Shown: in pieces, positions 22,579 through 34,277 of the stretch | Layout: each line of letters begins with the position of its first letter | How positions within the stretch are numbered: the first letter of the stretch is position 1 | Assembly: GCA_033439265.1 (NCBI GenBank) | Contig: JAVTVX010000035.1 | Location: 14,968,001-15,032,000 of the forward strand | Direction of reading: 5' to 3' | Length of the DNA stretch: 64,000 nt | Origin: Dillenia suffruticosa | Lineage: Eukaryota > Streptophyta > Magnoliopsida > Dilleniales > Dilleniaceae | Notes under the pieces: model-generated | What the model saw: the letters and a program-made list of their open reading frames with translations, nothing else | Told to the model about the DNA's origin: nothing | Database searches by the model: none | Made by a program: the position numbers and the translations under genes

Positions 22579-24419
22579 TCAATTACATAACACAAAATTT
22601 ATATTATATATCATATTTTGAACATTTCATATTTTTAGTATTTCTAACTTATTTTTCATAAATTCCAATTCTCATTTCAACTTTCTTCACTCATCGATTA
22701 ACATATTTTTCTCAACAAAATATAATTTCAAGTACTTAAATTTATAGGGTTTACCTTCCTAATAATCCAAGAGGACATATTGGACACTTTGTATAATTTA
22801 GAAGTGTAAGAGAGTTACTAAACAAATATTGTAAATTGGTTAGAATATAAAGGTAGAAATGAGATTCTAAATCCCATGAGATCCAAGAATTTCACTCAAT
22901 TTTCTAGACCATTCTTCTATCTTCTATTAAACCCAATCGATTCATTACCAAAACTCAACATCAAATGTTTCAAACTACCCATCCAACTCCTCAAAGTAAG
23001 ATTATGGTCTTGATTTGGAGTAGGGTTTGAGAATCTAGAATTATCATAAAATACGAGAATCAAGGGGTTTGATGTAATTCAAATTGGAAGAAACCTTTGG
23101 AGATGAAGTTAAGGTATTATGATCTTTCTATCCTAAACTTTAGGGTTTTGGGGTTAACTTGAATTGATTGATATTGATAATTTTGGTTATTTAATGATGT
23201 CTCTTAGGACATGATCGAGATAAGACCCTTATGGCTGAGAAATTTGAGAATGACTATGCTTACCTTTTCTAGTACAGTGAGTGGATAGATTGTTGTGTTT
23301 GTGAATGAAAATATTTTTGTTGGTTTTCTAAAATGACTTTTCCTTACTTGACTTTTATAAAATGTTTTGTGAATATGAAGTGTCTCTAAAAATATTTTGA
23401 TTTGAGTCATGAAATTTATGCACTTGTAAATATATTTTGTGTCGTGCTAATTTTCTTATACATATTGTTGTTGAATTCATGAATTGAGAATTTTTTTTTT
23501 GATTTTCTATGGCACGTTTTATACTGCTTGTGAAAAGGTATATCCTTGGGGTGTGAGCACTCATGTAAATATCATGACTAGTTTGAGTTTCCACGGTCCG
23601 ATTCGATAGGGTAGTATGGTTAGAACTTTGGTTAGACTTGAGGATGTAGGTGCAATAGAGAGATGCTTTCTAAGTCCCTGTAGATTGGGGTGATATTTAT
23701 GATTGGTAAAATAAAATCTCTTGACGGTTCCACTATTGGTTCGTGCCAAACATTTTTGTGGAAAGATTTTGAGGCAAACCCTTGATTTTCAAAACGTGAA
23801 TATTGAACACTTATTATATTTCATAAAAATTATGGAAATTGTTGAGGAAATGCAAATATGATCATATAATATTTTTGTTGAATCAGAAATATGATATTTG
23901 AAACATCATTGGCACTCTCATACTCACAACTCATTTTTTACTCAATTATATCACTACACTCCACTTATCGAGTATTTTTATACTCATTTTTTTATTTTTA
24001 TTTTTTTTAGAGAAAGTGTAGAGATAGAAACCACTCTACCACTAGCTAGATCCAGCTGAGGAGAGAGTCTTTCTGGACCAATTGTTGGTATTGGTCTTTC
24101 TTAATTATAGATTTTTTAGACATGTTGATAGATCCAATAGAGATCATTTTAAAACTAAAACTCTTTATATAGTATATTTTATATACATATTTTTCTAAAG
24201 TTGAAATCTTGTATTTTGAGAGTCATGTTTTGAAATGTTAAAAATTTATTTGCTCCTTACATATTTTTGGATTTAAATATTTTATGTACTGATTTCTTAA
24301 CATGGAAATGATATCATCATAGCCTGACGTTATCTTGAAGCACGTGTTAGTGTTGCAAGTACCCTTAAATCACGTAGTGATTGTAGTGTGTTCAGACCTG
24401 AGGGTTGGGGCGTGACAAT

Positions 24420-26090
24420 GAACCATTATCTTTAGTTCAGGAAGAAGAATTAAGTAATCGATCTCCTTCACCCCTTCCACTTCCCTTCCACTTAAAAGAT
24501 CATCAAGGCTTAAACGGCCTTTTGTATGGGTAAATCCCAAGGTTTACTATAACTCCAAGGTTACCTCCTATCCATTGTTTGAGTATTACACTATTGCTAA
24601 CAGTCTCTGAGTTACCAAGTCTTCTTGAGTGGCATTAGCAAAGTACAGGAACCCAAGAGTTTTGATAAAGCCAATGAATATCCAGAATGGAGAAAGGCCA
24701 TGAGAGAAGAATTGGATGCATTGGCTAAAAATGGAACCCGGGAAATCATTGCACTCCCAATAGAAAAAAAGGTAGTAAGATGTAAATGGTTGTACAAGGT
24801 GAAGCATAAAAGTGATGGGTTGGTCAATTGGTCGATATAAATCTCGATTTGTCACAAAAGGGTTTACTCAAACTTACAGGGAGGACTTCAATTAGACATT
24901 TGCTCTAGTAGCAAAAATGAACACAATTCATGTCCATCAAGGATGGAAGATGTATCAAATAGATGTGAAGAGCGCATTCCTTCAGAGGGAGCAACAAGAA
25001 GAGGTGTATATGCGTCTCCCACAAGGCTATATATTGCCCAAAGCAGTCTTCATGAGTCTGGTATGCAAAACTTAGCTGTACCCTTTCTTAGTAACAATTT
25101 CAGAAAATATAATAGTGATCTCATTATTCACCAAAAGGAATAAGGAGATGATAACTGTTGTGCTCATCTATGTAGATGATATAATTATTACTAGGAATGA
25201 AGTTTAATAGATAAAATTCGTAATTTTTTTCAAATCTAAATTTGAAATTAATGATTTAGGGTTATTAAAATATTTTCTAGGAATAGAATTTGCCTACTCT
25301 CATAAAAGTCTTATTCTATCTCAAAGAAAGTATACGCTTGATCTCTTGCACAAAATAGGTAAGATAGGAACAAGACTAGCAGTTAGTTCGATCTCAACTA
25401 TTGATGAAAGAAAGGATAATGATTAGCCATTTATGGAAATTCAAAGATATTAGCTACTAGTTGGAAAACTTATCTATTTCACCATTACCAAGTCAGCCAT
25501 CTCATTTGCAGTAAGCCAAATAATCCAGCTTATGCATGCACCTACAAAAGGAGATTGGAAAGCCGCCAAGAGGATCCTAAGATATCTCACCCCCGGAAGA
25601 GGCATGTGGATGAAGAATAATCAAAGCATAAAGATTGAAGGGTTCTGTGATGTAGACTAGGCAGGAGACTCAAAGGACATAAAATCTACAATAGGCTATT
25701 GCATGTTGTAGGAGGCAATCTCGTGTTTTAGAAGAGCAAGAAGCAATATATGGTATCCAGATCTAGCGTAGAAGTAGCAGCCACTAGTGAAGTTGTTTGG
25801 TTGAAGGCTCTAGTTCAAGAGTTGGGATTTCTAGTTTCAGGAGCAATCAAACTTCATTGTCCAATATGCAATTCACATTGTCTTCAATCCGGTTTTTTAT
25901 GAGAGGACAAAACACATTGAGGTGAATTGTCATTTTGTATGCCAAAAGATACAAGACAAAACTATCACGGTTCCTTACGTGAGAAGCCGTGACAACCGGC
26001 AAACATTTTCACTAAAGCAACAATTGCAATTCATTTATAAGATATTCTCGCTAAGTTAGACTCCATAGAAATCTATTTGCCAAACATAGG
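24420..26090 (+). pseudogene. Copia reverse transcriptase and RNase H, degenerate
   Basis: The recognisable order is KANEYPEWRKAMREELDALA then KWLYKVKHKSDG at the RT start (24660-24840), followed by QIDVKSAFL-like and VYMRLPQGY-like remnants near 24950-25030. The catalytic Y-V-D-D box is intact at 25169-25180 (VVLIYVDDIIITRNE). The RNase H part reads FLGIEFAYS, RILRYL, GFCDVD-AGDSKD and TKHIEV (25260-25930). Frameshifts and stops are frequent, for example a TAG at the Trp of the CDADWAGD motif. It ends just before the polypurine tract. Confidence 0.9.
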
Positions 26091-26096
26091 GGGAAG
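26087..26096 (+). other. Copia polypurine tract
   Basis: The purine-rich ATAGGGGGAAG directly precedes the TGTTGAAAATAAG start of the 3' LTR. This is the expected site for plus-strand priming. Confidence 0.8.
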
Positions 26097-26612
26097 TGTT
26101 GAAAATAAGAAAAAAATGATAAATACAATTTCTCCCAAGAAGACCTCTCGGCTATGGCCGAAAAACTTAACCGAGAGAGTCGGTTTGAGTCTCAATAGGA
26201 TGATCTCTCGGCTATTGCTTACAGACTTAATCGAGGTCAATCTAAGCCTCAACAGGTGCTTGATGGATGATCTCTCCGCTGTAGTCGAGAAACTTATTCG
26301 AGAGAGTCAATATAAACCCCAATAGGTGCTTGGTGGATACCGAGAGAGTCCGATCAAGAGCTTACAGAAGGAAGCTTAAATAGCTCAGATAAACTAGCTG
26401 TTGTAATCTCATTCCAATGGCTCAAGGAGCGGATTAAATGCTCTTATAAATATGCTCTCAACCCATAACTAAAATGTAAGCAATGAGACATAATGCTCTC
26501 TCTTGCAAAGTTATTATCTCCCTTTCTCTTTGTAAATTCTCAAATAAACATCTTCTTTCCTGTAAAGTATTCTTCTTCAATCAATAAAAGTATATTTTTC
26601 TTTTTAATCTCA
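26097..26612 (+). repeat. Copia 3' LTR
   Basis: It starts TGTTGAAAATAAG and runs colinear with 6285-6852, with many substitutions. It carries a single copy of the 72-bp segment that is doubled in the 5' LTR. The end is placed at ..AATCTCA by comparison and is approximate. It lies about 0.8 kb upstream of the CRD1 start codon. Confidence 0.85.
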
Positions 26613-27254
26613 AAATATTTTGTTCACCTCTGCAGGCTGGTATACCTTGATTTATGTTTCCCTAATTTATAGTTTTTTGCTATTACAACCCCTATTTTAT
26701 TGGGTAAATTTTATTTCTATGCTCTGTAGTTCTTAGTTTGATGGGTAGGTGCTGCGAATTTTTAGGCTTATATCTAATTTGAGGCTATGGTCTCCTTGTT
26801 GCTGCGGTCCGTCCCATGTTGGTGGCCATATTCGTTTGTGAATTTGTGCCTAGTTTGAGGATAGGATTTGCCAACTCCTTAGACGCCTTACTTGGGATCA
26901 AGTAATGTCCGCTGCAGTAGTTTTTATTATAAATGTGACAAAAATTTCTTTCTTAGTTAAAATTATTTGTCCAAAATTTTAATCTGTCTTATGTCCCTTA
27001 TAAAGAAAAAAAGAAAAGAAAATCCTAATAATTCTGGCACTTAGTTTCAAACCTAAAAGATATATCTATATTGGCCGGTCTTACTTGCAATACCTTCCCC
27101 ATTACTCTTTTTTCTTGTTCTTATCATTAAATTAAAAAAAAAAAAATCCACTCAAAGAGAAAATCTAGTGCAAGAAAAAGGGAGACCACAAAAAGTGATG
27201 GCCATGTTGGAATTATGATAGCCAATCATGTGCATAAGGGAGGCCCCGGTACCC

Positions 27255-27266
27255 TGACACGTGTCA
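27255..27266. promoter_or_regulatory. Palindromic G-box upstream of CRD1
   Basis: TGACACGTGTCA is a perfect 12-bp palindrome around the CACGTG core, 153 bp before the ATG. G-boxes of this type bind plant bHLH (PIF) and bZIP (HY5-type) factors and are common in light-regulated chlorophyll genes. Binding here is inferred. A GATAAG I-box-like element lies at 27311-27316 and CCAAT at 27222-27226. Confidence 0.7.
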
Positions 27267-27418
27267 AACTCCCATTCAAATCGTAGATTTCATTGGATGA
27301 GATGAGATGAGATAAGATCAGTATGTCTTACTAGCAATGCTGATAAAAACCAGTCTTACCTTCACCGGACCAGAGAACAACCAATCTGAACAAAAAAAAA
27401 AAAAAAATCGGAGAAAAG

Positions 27419-28957
27419 ATGGCGCTTGTAAAACCCATGTCAAAATTTGGAGTTCCAATGAGCAGCCCAGAAATTGGGAGTAGGAAGAGCTTCATCACAA
27501 CCATGAAAATGTCAGCAAAACCAGCTAGCAAGAAATTGGCAAAAACAGCAATCAAGGAGACCCTTTTGACACCAAGGTTTTATACCACGGATTTTGATGA
27601 AATGGAGACACTTTTCAACACTGAAATCAACGAGAATCTGAACCAGTCCGAGTTCGAGGCTTTGTTGCAAGAGTTCAAGACTGATTACAATCAGACCCAT
27701 TTTGTGAGGAACCAGGAGTTCAAAGAGGCTGCAGACAAAATTCAAGGTCCTCTTAGGCAGATTTTTGTCGAGTTCTTGGAGAGGTCCTGCACTGCTGAGT
27801 TTTCTGGATTTCTCCTCTACAAGGAGCTTGGAAGAAGACTCAAGGTCTCTCTCTCTCTCTCTCACTCTCTCTATCTTCCTTGTTTATTTTTGTCATTTAG
27901 AAAGAGAGACTTGATAAATTAATGTAATGGTATTATATTGCAGAAAACCAACCTAGTTGTAGCTGAGATTTTCTCTCTCATGTCCCGGGACGAGGCTAGG
28001 CATGCTGGGTATTAGCTGTCTTTCTCAACATTTTGTTGTATACAAGAAATAACCGGGAGGAGTCTAATTAGTTTGAGAAATTTTAGGTTCTTGAACAAGG
28101 GTTTATCAGATTTCAACTTGACATTGGATCTGGGGTTCCTCACAAAGGCCAGAAAATACACATTTTTCAAGCCAAAGTTCATTTTCTATGCAACCTATTT
28201 ATCGGAAAAGATCGGTTACTGGAGATACATTACCATATACAGACATCTCAAGGCTAACCCTGAGTACCAACTTTACCCAATTTTCAAGTACTTTGAGAAC
28301 TGGTGCCAGGATGAGAATAGGCATGGTGATTTCTTCTCTGCCTTGTTGAAGGCACAACCTCAATTCCTCAATGACTGGAAGGCCAATCTCTGGTCTCGAT
28401 TCTTCTGCCTTTCGGTACATATATACATTTTAACCTCCTAAACATTTCATTCAATGAATCAAACTCTTAATGCTAAATTTTGTCTGGTGCAGGTCTATGT
28501 GACAATGTACCTGAATGATTGCCAACGAACAGCCTTTTATGAAGGCATTGGACTCAACACAAAAGAATTTGACATGCATGTCATCATTGAGGTACGAATG
28601 TATGAATGAATGAATCCATTTTTTGTTTTTAAAAAAGAAAAAAAAAACAATTATGTAGAAACTGGGATGCCCATGAGTGCATTGCAAATGCAGACAAACC
28701 GGACTACTGCGAGAATTTTCCCAGCAGTGCTAGATGTTGAAAACCCGGAGTTCAAGAGGAAACTGGATAGAATGGTGGAGATCAACCAGAAGCTTATTGC
28801 TGTTGGGGAGACACAAGACATTGCTCTTGTCAAGAATTTGAAGAGGATTCCACTTGTTGCAGCATTGGTTTCTGAGTTATTGGCTGCATATCTGATGCCC
28901 CCGATTGAGTCTGGCTCCGTAGATTTTGCCGAGTTTGAACCACAACTTGTCTACTGA
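27419..28957 (+). CDS. CRD1: Mg-protoporphyrin IX monomethyl ester (oxidative) cyclase, chloroplastic
   Basis: This is the catalytic di-iron subunit of the aerobic cyclase that closes the isocyclic ring of chlorophyll, giving divinyl protochlorophyllide. It acts at plastid membranes. Five exons join cleanly with GT-AG borders: 27419-27844, 27944-28008, 28087-28414, 28493-28591 and 28694-28957. They give 393 codons plus TGA. Residues 1 to about 40 look like a transit peptide (Ser/Lys-rich, few acidic residues). Conservation with plant CRD1/CHL27/AcsF starts at [15 protein letters not shown]. Likely iron ligands are E127 (AEFSG), the E159-x-x-H162 of DEARH, probably E204 (LSEKIGYW), and the E240-x-x-H243 of DENRH. 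The C-terminus [11 protein letters not shown] is also typical. No stop, frameshift or missing motif is seen, and the length is normal (about 390-410). It is the only gene in the window that appears functional. The G-box suggests light control. Confidence 0.97.
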
Positions 28958-29385
28958 TGTTATTCATTTCCTTTCCTTTTTGAGTATTTGTCCCTACAAT
29001 TGTAGGTGATACTCATTTTGTACCGGCTTGGTAGAGGGTCCAACTCTGTATTTCCCTTTTAATTTCGGACTTTTGCCATTCTTGTAGACCATATCTTGGC
29101 AACAGAGGCCAGATGCAGGCAATCTCAAAGTTATTCACAAAATTAGGAACCTTATCATTACCCAAATGACAACTTTAAGAATTCAAACTTGATTATGTGA
29201 ATGAGTATTGTTTGAACGGCTCAAGCCTCCTGCATGAGCCCCTTAACCTAATAACAGCTCACTTGCAAAGCTCAAGGCTAGAGATACGAATACATGATAG
29301 TATGCAAATATGTTATCTTCACCGTTGTCCATTAGGCTAAGCTATGCCCATTTAGGACATGAAAATAGATGTTCACTACCTGAGA

Positions 29386-29416
<31 letters not shown>

Positions 29417-29808
29417 CGGACAGCTAATCAATTACATTAAGCCTCAGCTACCCCTCCACTTACATTAAGTAAATTTGTAGAATGTGCCGATCTTCTCCGC
29501 AACCAATGAATACAGATTGGATATGCAATAGGAATTCACAAACAAGGCAGTGAAAAACCACCCTACGAGTGTTTCAGATCTTTTTTCACATTCTCGTGCA
29601 ATGAGGTTTGACTAATATACACTTTAATCCCAGAAAGGCCAAGTTAAATTTCTCCATTCTGATTTAGCTCTCCTCTTGTTTACCTTTTCATCCTTAAGCG
29701 GCTGAACAAGCAGCTCAAACGTCCAAATCGCTAACGAAGTGCCTTCTACGGGGCATGCCAATAAACTAGTACATGCTCCTTTGATATATGATTGCCACGT
29801 GCATAAGC
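28958..29808. other. CRD1 3' region and intergenic DNA
   Basis: This holds the 3' untranslated region of CRD1 and unique-looking DNA. No clear AATAAA signal is visible, which is common in plants. An (AG)n microsatellite lies at 29391-29416. No other coding sequence is supported. Confidence 0.6.
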
Positions 29809-29813
29809 CCATC

Positions 29814-30785
29814 TGTAACACCGAAATTAGAGAGAGAGAGAGAGAGAGAGGGAGAAAGAAAGAAACAAACACCCCAACCATCCGGCCCCCACACAGTCTC
29901 TCCCTCTCTTTGGCCATTTTTTTATTTTTTTGCTCTCAATCCCCTGCTTCGCCCGAGAGCATCCGCACCTGCCCCCAAAACTCTTTGTTTTTTCTTCTTT
30001 TCCCTCCCTCTCGGCTTACTCCCTCTCTCTCACACACACTCTCCCTCTCTACAAAATCAACTAAAACCACTTCAAAATTTTTTGATTTACACTTTAAACT
30101 TTTCAACAAATTCATTATTGGTGGTTTGAAGAAAGAGATTTGAAATTTGAGAAGAAAAAAATTTAGGGTTTTGACTAAATTTGGTATTGGACAAAATCTG
30201 TGAAGGAAATAGAGATAATATTTTTTCTTAAACTTATATTTTAAATTATTTTTGTATAAATTAGGCATTTATATTGAGATTTGAAATTTTATAGAAATAG
30301 AAAAATCTAGAATTTGAATATGACGTGACTAAAAAATAAAATTGGTGGCTCAAATAAGTTAATTTTTTTTCATTTATCTCAAAATTGAGTACATTTTACT
30401 TGTGTATAAACTTTATATTGATATTAGAAGAAAAGAGTTTGGGAGTTTAGACCTAAAATATGTATAATGTTAAAATTATGAGAAATCTTGAAAGGTGAAT
30501 TATTTTCCTAATTTGATGATATACTTTGATGAAATTAAATGATTGATTGGTAAATTTTAGAAAATTAGAGTTTGGATTGTATGTTCTAATGTTATTTTGT
30601 GATTAAATGATAAATTAGCCTTAGGTTAGACAATTGAAAATTTAAGAAAGATTAACTTAGTTTTAAATTGTGGTTTGAGAGTATTAATCCTCTCAAGAGA
30701 TTAGTGAATTATATGTTATATTTTAAATAAGTAAAATGTTTTACTTAATTTTTTTAAAATGATTTTTAAATGAGTTTGAAATATA
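29814..30785 (+). repeat. Truncated 5' LTR of the Tekay-like element
   Basis: It is colinear with the first roughly 950 bp of 32025-34272, including an (AG)n run, a CT-rich block and GCCCGAGAGCATCC. Similarity stops after ATGAGTTTGAAATA at about 30783, where integrase sequence begins. The missing part is roughly 1.3 kb of LTR. Confidence 0.85.
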
Positions 30786-31960
30786 TCGAACTATCAAAAA
30801 AACTTATTGGTGATCAGAGTTGAACCCGGAGATAGTTGAGTTTATGGCAAGGTGTCTTGTATGCCAACAAATTAAGATTGAATATCAGAAACTAGCCGGG
30901 ACCCTACAACCACTATCGATATCCGAGTAGAAATAGGAGCACATCACCATGGCCTTTGTAGTATGATCGTCACGTACATCGAGCTGATATGATACTATAT
31001 GGGTAATTATAAATCGACTCACCACATCGGAACACTTTTTGCCAATTTAGAATATTTACTCTTTAGAGAGCTTAGCCAAGATGTACACGGCAGAGATTAT
31101 GAGACTCCATAGGGTTTCGATGTCAATTGTATCCGATTGTGATCCATGATTTGCATCTTAATTTTGACCTAAGCTACAAGAGGTCTTAGGGACTAAATTG
31201 AAGTTCAGCACAGCTTTCCACCCTTAGATAACGAACACCTTGGAGGACATGTTTTGAGCATGTGTGATAAATTTTCAAGATAGTTGGGATAGATATCTCC
31301 TATTGATCAAGTTAGCATACAACAATAGCTTCAAGCTAGTATTAGTGGGACGCTGCCCTATAGGACTTTATACGGAAGGAAATGTAGAACTCCATTGTGT
31401 TGGGATGAGGTAGAAAAAAGTAAAATTGAGAATATTGAATTAATTGAAACAATCATAGAGAAAGTGAAGGTGATTAGGGCAAAAATGAAGGTGGCGCAAG
31501 ATAAACAAAAGAGATATACCGACAGAAGAAGAAGACCTTTGGAATTTGAGGTCGGATATATGGTATTTTTGAATATATCACCTTAGAAGGGTGTGATTCA
31601 ATTCTGAGACCGGAGGAAATTGAATACTTGCTATATTGTCCCTTTTAAGATCCTCGATAGGATAGAAAAAGTGGCATATCAACTAGAATTGCTCTCTAGA
31701 TTTGAAGAAAATTTATGATATATTCCATATTTCAATGTTAAAAAAATATTTGTTGGATTTTTCGTATGTTTTAGAGACTCTACCGGTTGAACTAAGGGAA
31801 GAGTTGAGTTTCAAAGTCCAAACCATAACTATTCTTTATCACTGAACAAGGGGTTGTGGAATAGACAAGTTTCTATTATTAAGGTCCAATGAAAAACCGA
31901 TCGGCTTGAAAAAGAGACTTGGGAGCATGATTATACTATAAAAAATCAATGCTCCCATCT
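30786..31960 (+). pseudogene. Gypsy integrase C-terminal region, degenerate
   Basis: The frame with stops begins with a CQQIKIEYQKLAGTLQPL block (near 30860), normal for the end of the integrase zinc-binding domain, then EHITMAF. Farther on, 31395-31586 is open: CWDEVEKSKIENIELIETII then QDKQKRYTDRRRRPLEFEVG. This is the conserved integrase tail of Tekay/Del gypsy elements. Remnants of the LSPRYVGPF and VHNVFHVS-type blocks follow (to about 31760), then a decayed ETTWEHEY-like segment of the pol end. No product is possible. Confidence 0.87.
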
Positions 31961-32024
31961 CTTTGATGTATGATTTTGTTTTTAAATTTTGACAACAAAA
32001 TTTATTTTTAAAAGGTTTAGGAAT

Positions 32025-34272
32025 TTTAAGACCGAAATTAAAAACAAAAGAGAGAGAAAGAGAAAGAAACAAACAAACACCCCAACCATCTTGCCCCACA
32101 CACACTTTCTCTCCCTCTCTTAGGTGTTTTTTTTTTTTTTCATTTCTTTTGCTCTCATTCCCCTGCTTTGCCCGAGAGCATCCCTACCCCCCAAACTCCA
32201 CTTTTTTCTTCTTTTCCCTCCCTCTCTCACCCTCTCTCTCTCTCTCTAAAATCAATTAAAACCACTGCAAAATTTTTTGATCAACACTCTAAACTACTCA
32301 ACAAATTCAATGGTTGGTGGTTTGAAGAGAGAGATTTGAATCTTTAGGAGGGAGAAAGTTGGGTTTTGGTTAAGTTTGATATTGAGCAAAATTCATAAAG
32401 AAAATAGAGATAATACTCTTTCTTAAACTTGGAAAATCTAGAGTTTTGTAGAGAAAGGAAAATCTAGAGTTTGAAAGTGACTTGACTAAGAGACAAGATT
32501 GGTGGTTCAAATATGTTAATTTTCGATCTCTGATCTTAAATTTGAGTATATTTTATTTGTATATAAATTTTATATTGAGATTGAAAAAATAAAATTTGGG
32601 GGTTTAGATGTAAAGTATATAAATTCTAAAATTAAGAAAAATCTTGATAGGGGAATTATTTCCCTAGGTTGATGATATGATTTGATAAAATTTGATGATA
32701 GATTTGTAAATTTTAAAAAATAAGAGTTTGGATTATGTGAAAAGTATTGATTTTTTCTAATATTAGTTTGTGATTAAGTAATAAATTTGTCTCTATTACC
32801 TTGGTTAAGACAATTGGAAATTTAAGAGGGATTAACATAGTTTTGGATTTTGGTTTGAGAGTGTTGACCATCTGAAGAGATAAGTGAATTATAGGTTATG
32901 TTTTAACTAAGTAAAATGTTTTACTTACTTTTTTAAAACGATTTTTTAAATGAGTTTGAAATACTTTGTGTGTATGGAATATCCCTATATGAGAATTTGA
33001 TATATTTATGCATTCAATTTGTTGTAAATGAATAATGTGTCATTTTATTCAATGTATTGAGTACGGCTTGACTTAAAAATTTGTTAAATTAAATTTGACA
33101 TATGAAATAGATTTATGAAATTTGTGAAAAATTGTGCATATGATTGATTTAGGATGAGAGGTTGAACCCTTGTTAAATAACTAGTCATTTTTTTTTACGG
33201 TGCGATTTGACGGGGTGACGTATTAAATTTGACCATGGAAGGTAACCAAATACGTGCGATGCCTTTGTGAGCATATATTATAAATAAGGTCATGGGATAA
33301 TTAGTTGCACCATCAATAAAACGCTACATCCAACACTAAGGATGGAGATATTTGTGAACTTAAATTTCTAAAAACGCATGACGGTCCCACCCTAACTCAT
33401 GGTAGATTTTTGTGAGGAATAATGATTTTGATTGCCCCTTATTTGGAAAAATGTGAATATGTTGGATGCGTAAAATTTTATCTTATTACGATAATTGGAT
33501 GTAATTGAAAATTTTGACTTTTATGATTATCATTGATATATTTGATTATGAATAAAAAGAATTTGAGATTACTATTTGATATATCCGCACCCACTATTCA
33601 TTAATTGTATAATATGTTATTTCACTCACCGAATATTGTTTATATTCATTCATATGATCTCTTTTTACTTTTTTTTTTGTTTTTACAGAAAACGTTTAAT
33701 TTGAAGGTTAAGCCTTGCTTTAAGCCAGACTAAAGATAGTTTGAGAATTTTTTTGGGTATCGGTTTCTTTTGATTATATTTTGAGCTATTAGTGTACTCT
33801 TGTGGAGATATTGATTGTAATTATTTTTGGAGAACTATTTTTAATACGATCTTTACTAAATTTGGAATTTAAATTTCGTTTGGTTTTAAATGCAGAAATT
33901 GAGGACCTATTTAATTAGCTGAAAATTTATTTGAGAATTGTTTTTAATTGAGTTGGTTAGGATCCGTTGAGTAGCAAGTTGTTTTATTTTCTATGGATTT
34001 GATTGGAATGGCCGGGTTGGTATTGTGCATGTATTTGAATTTGGATGGGTGGGATAGCCTTTGCATGCATGTTTTGAATAAGGAGGAATCGAGTTTATCT
34101 TTTTGTTGTGTGATGAATACATATTAATTTATTTGGATTTGTTGAATTATTTTAGAAAATGTGTGAATATTGATGAATGTCTTACGTTGTCTTGATGTAT
34201 GAGTTGGATTTACCCGTATTCTAGAATAACACGATAGTTGTCATGTGCTCGATTCGAGAATCGGGCATGAAA
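32025..34272 (+). repeat. 3' LTR of the Tekay-like element
   Basis: It is 2248 bp long. The start TTTAAGACCGAAATTA corresponds to TGTAACACCGAAATTA of the 5' LTR, with the terminal TG lost by mutation. It contains a CT-rich tract (32107-32250), a CACTCACCGAATATTG block near 33625, and a TTTTTACAG end-of-intron-like site near 33685, as in the other large LTRs here. Confidence 0.83.
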
Positions 34273-34277
34273 CCATC

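Larger units (their letters stand above)
22045..24419. mobile_element. Insertion of about 2.4 kb in the copia, gypsy-LTR-like
   Basis: The copia frame is split here, and GAACCATT stands on both sides (22037-22044 and 24420-24427). The right part looks like a gypsy LTR in plus orientation: CTTACCTTTTCTAGTACAGTG near 23260, a CTTATCGAGTATTTTTATACTC block near 23957, and an end GGGTTGGGGCGTGACA at 24402-24417. A matching TG start with a 5-bp duplication was not found. The left 500 bp (22045-22580) may therefore be another element, or the insertion may be compound. No coding frame is supported. Confidence 0.6.
6285..26612 (+). mobile_element. Ty1-copia retrotransposon, full length but multiply interrupted
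   Basis: The element has matching LTRs (6285-6852 and 26097-26612), a primer-binding site, gag, protease, integrase, RT and RNase H in copia order, and a polypurine tract. Removing the RTE compound insertion (8988-21768) and the 22045-24427 insertion leaves about 5.2 kb, a normal copia length. All reading frames carry stops, so it is dead. No 5-bp target duplication could be matched: TTTTT lies on the left and AAATA follows the right LTR as drawn. The right LTR end is therefore uncertain by some tens of bases. Confidence 0.9.
29814..34272 (+). mobile_element. Tekay/Del-like gypsy element, internally deleted (TSD CCATC)
   Basis: It starts TGTAACACCGAAATTA and ends near ..GGGCATGAAA, with a perfect duplication CCATC (29809-29813 and 34273-34277). 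It contains a truncated 5' LTR (29814 to about 30785), a remnant of integrase and chromodomain-linker sequence (about 30786-31960), and a full 3' LTR (32025-34272). Gag, protease, RT and RNase H are missing. One deletion from within the 5' LTR into integrase explains the structure. Confidence 0.88.

Noticed and set aside
22588-22600. CATAACACAAAAT as the start of a gypsy LTR ending at 24417
   Set aside because: It resembles TGTAACAC, but the flanking 5 bases (AATTA) do not match ATGAA after the right end, so the boundary is left open.
27331-28833. Minus-strand open frames across CRD1
   Set aside because: They are shadows of the conserved plus-strand exons, which have clean splice borders and family motifs.
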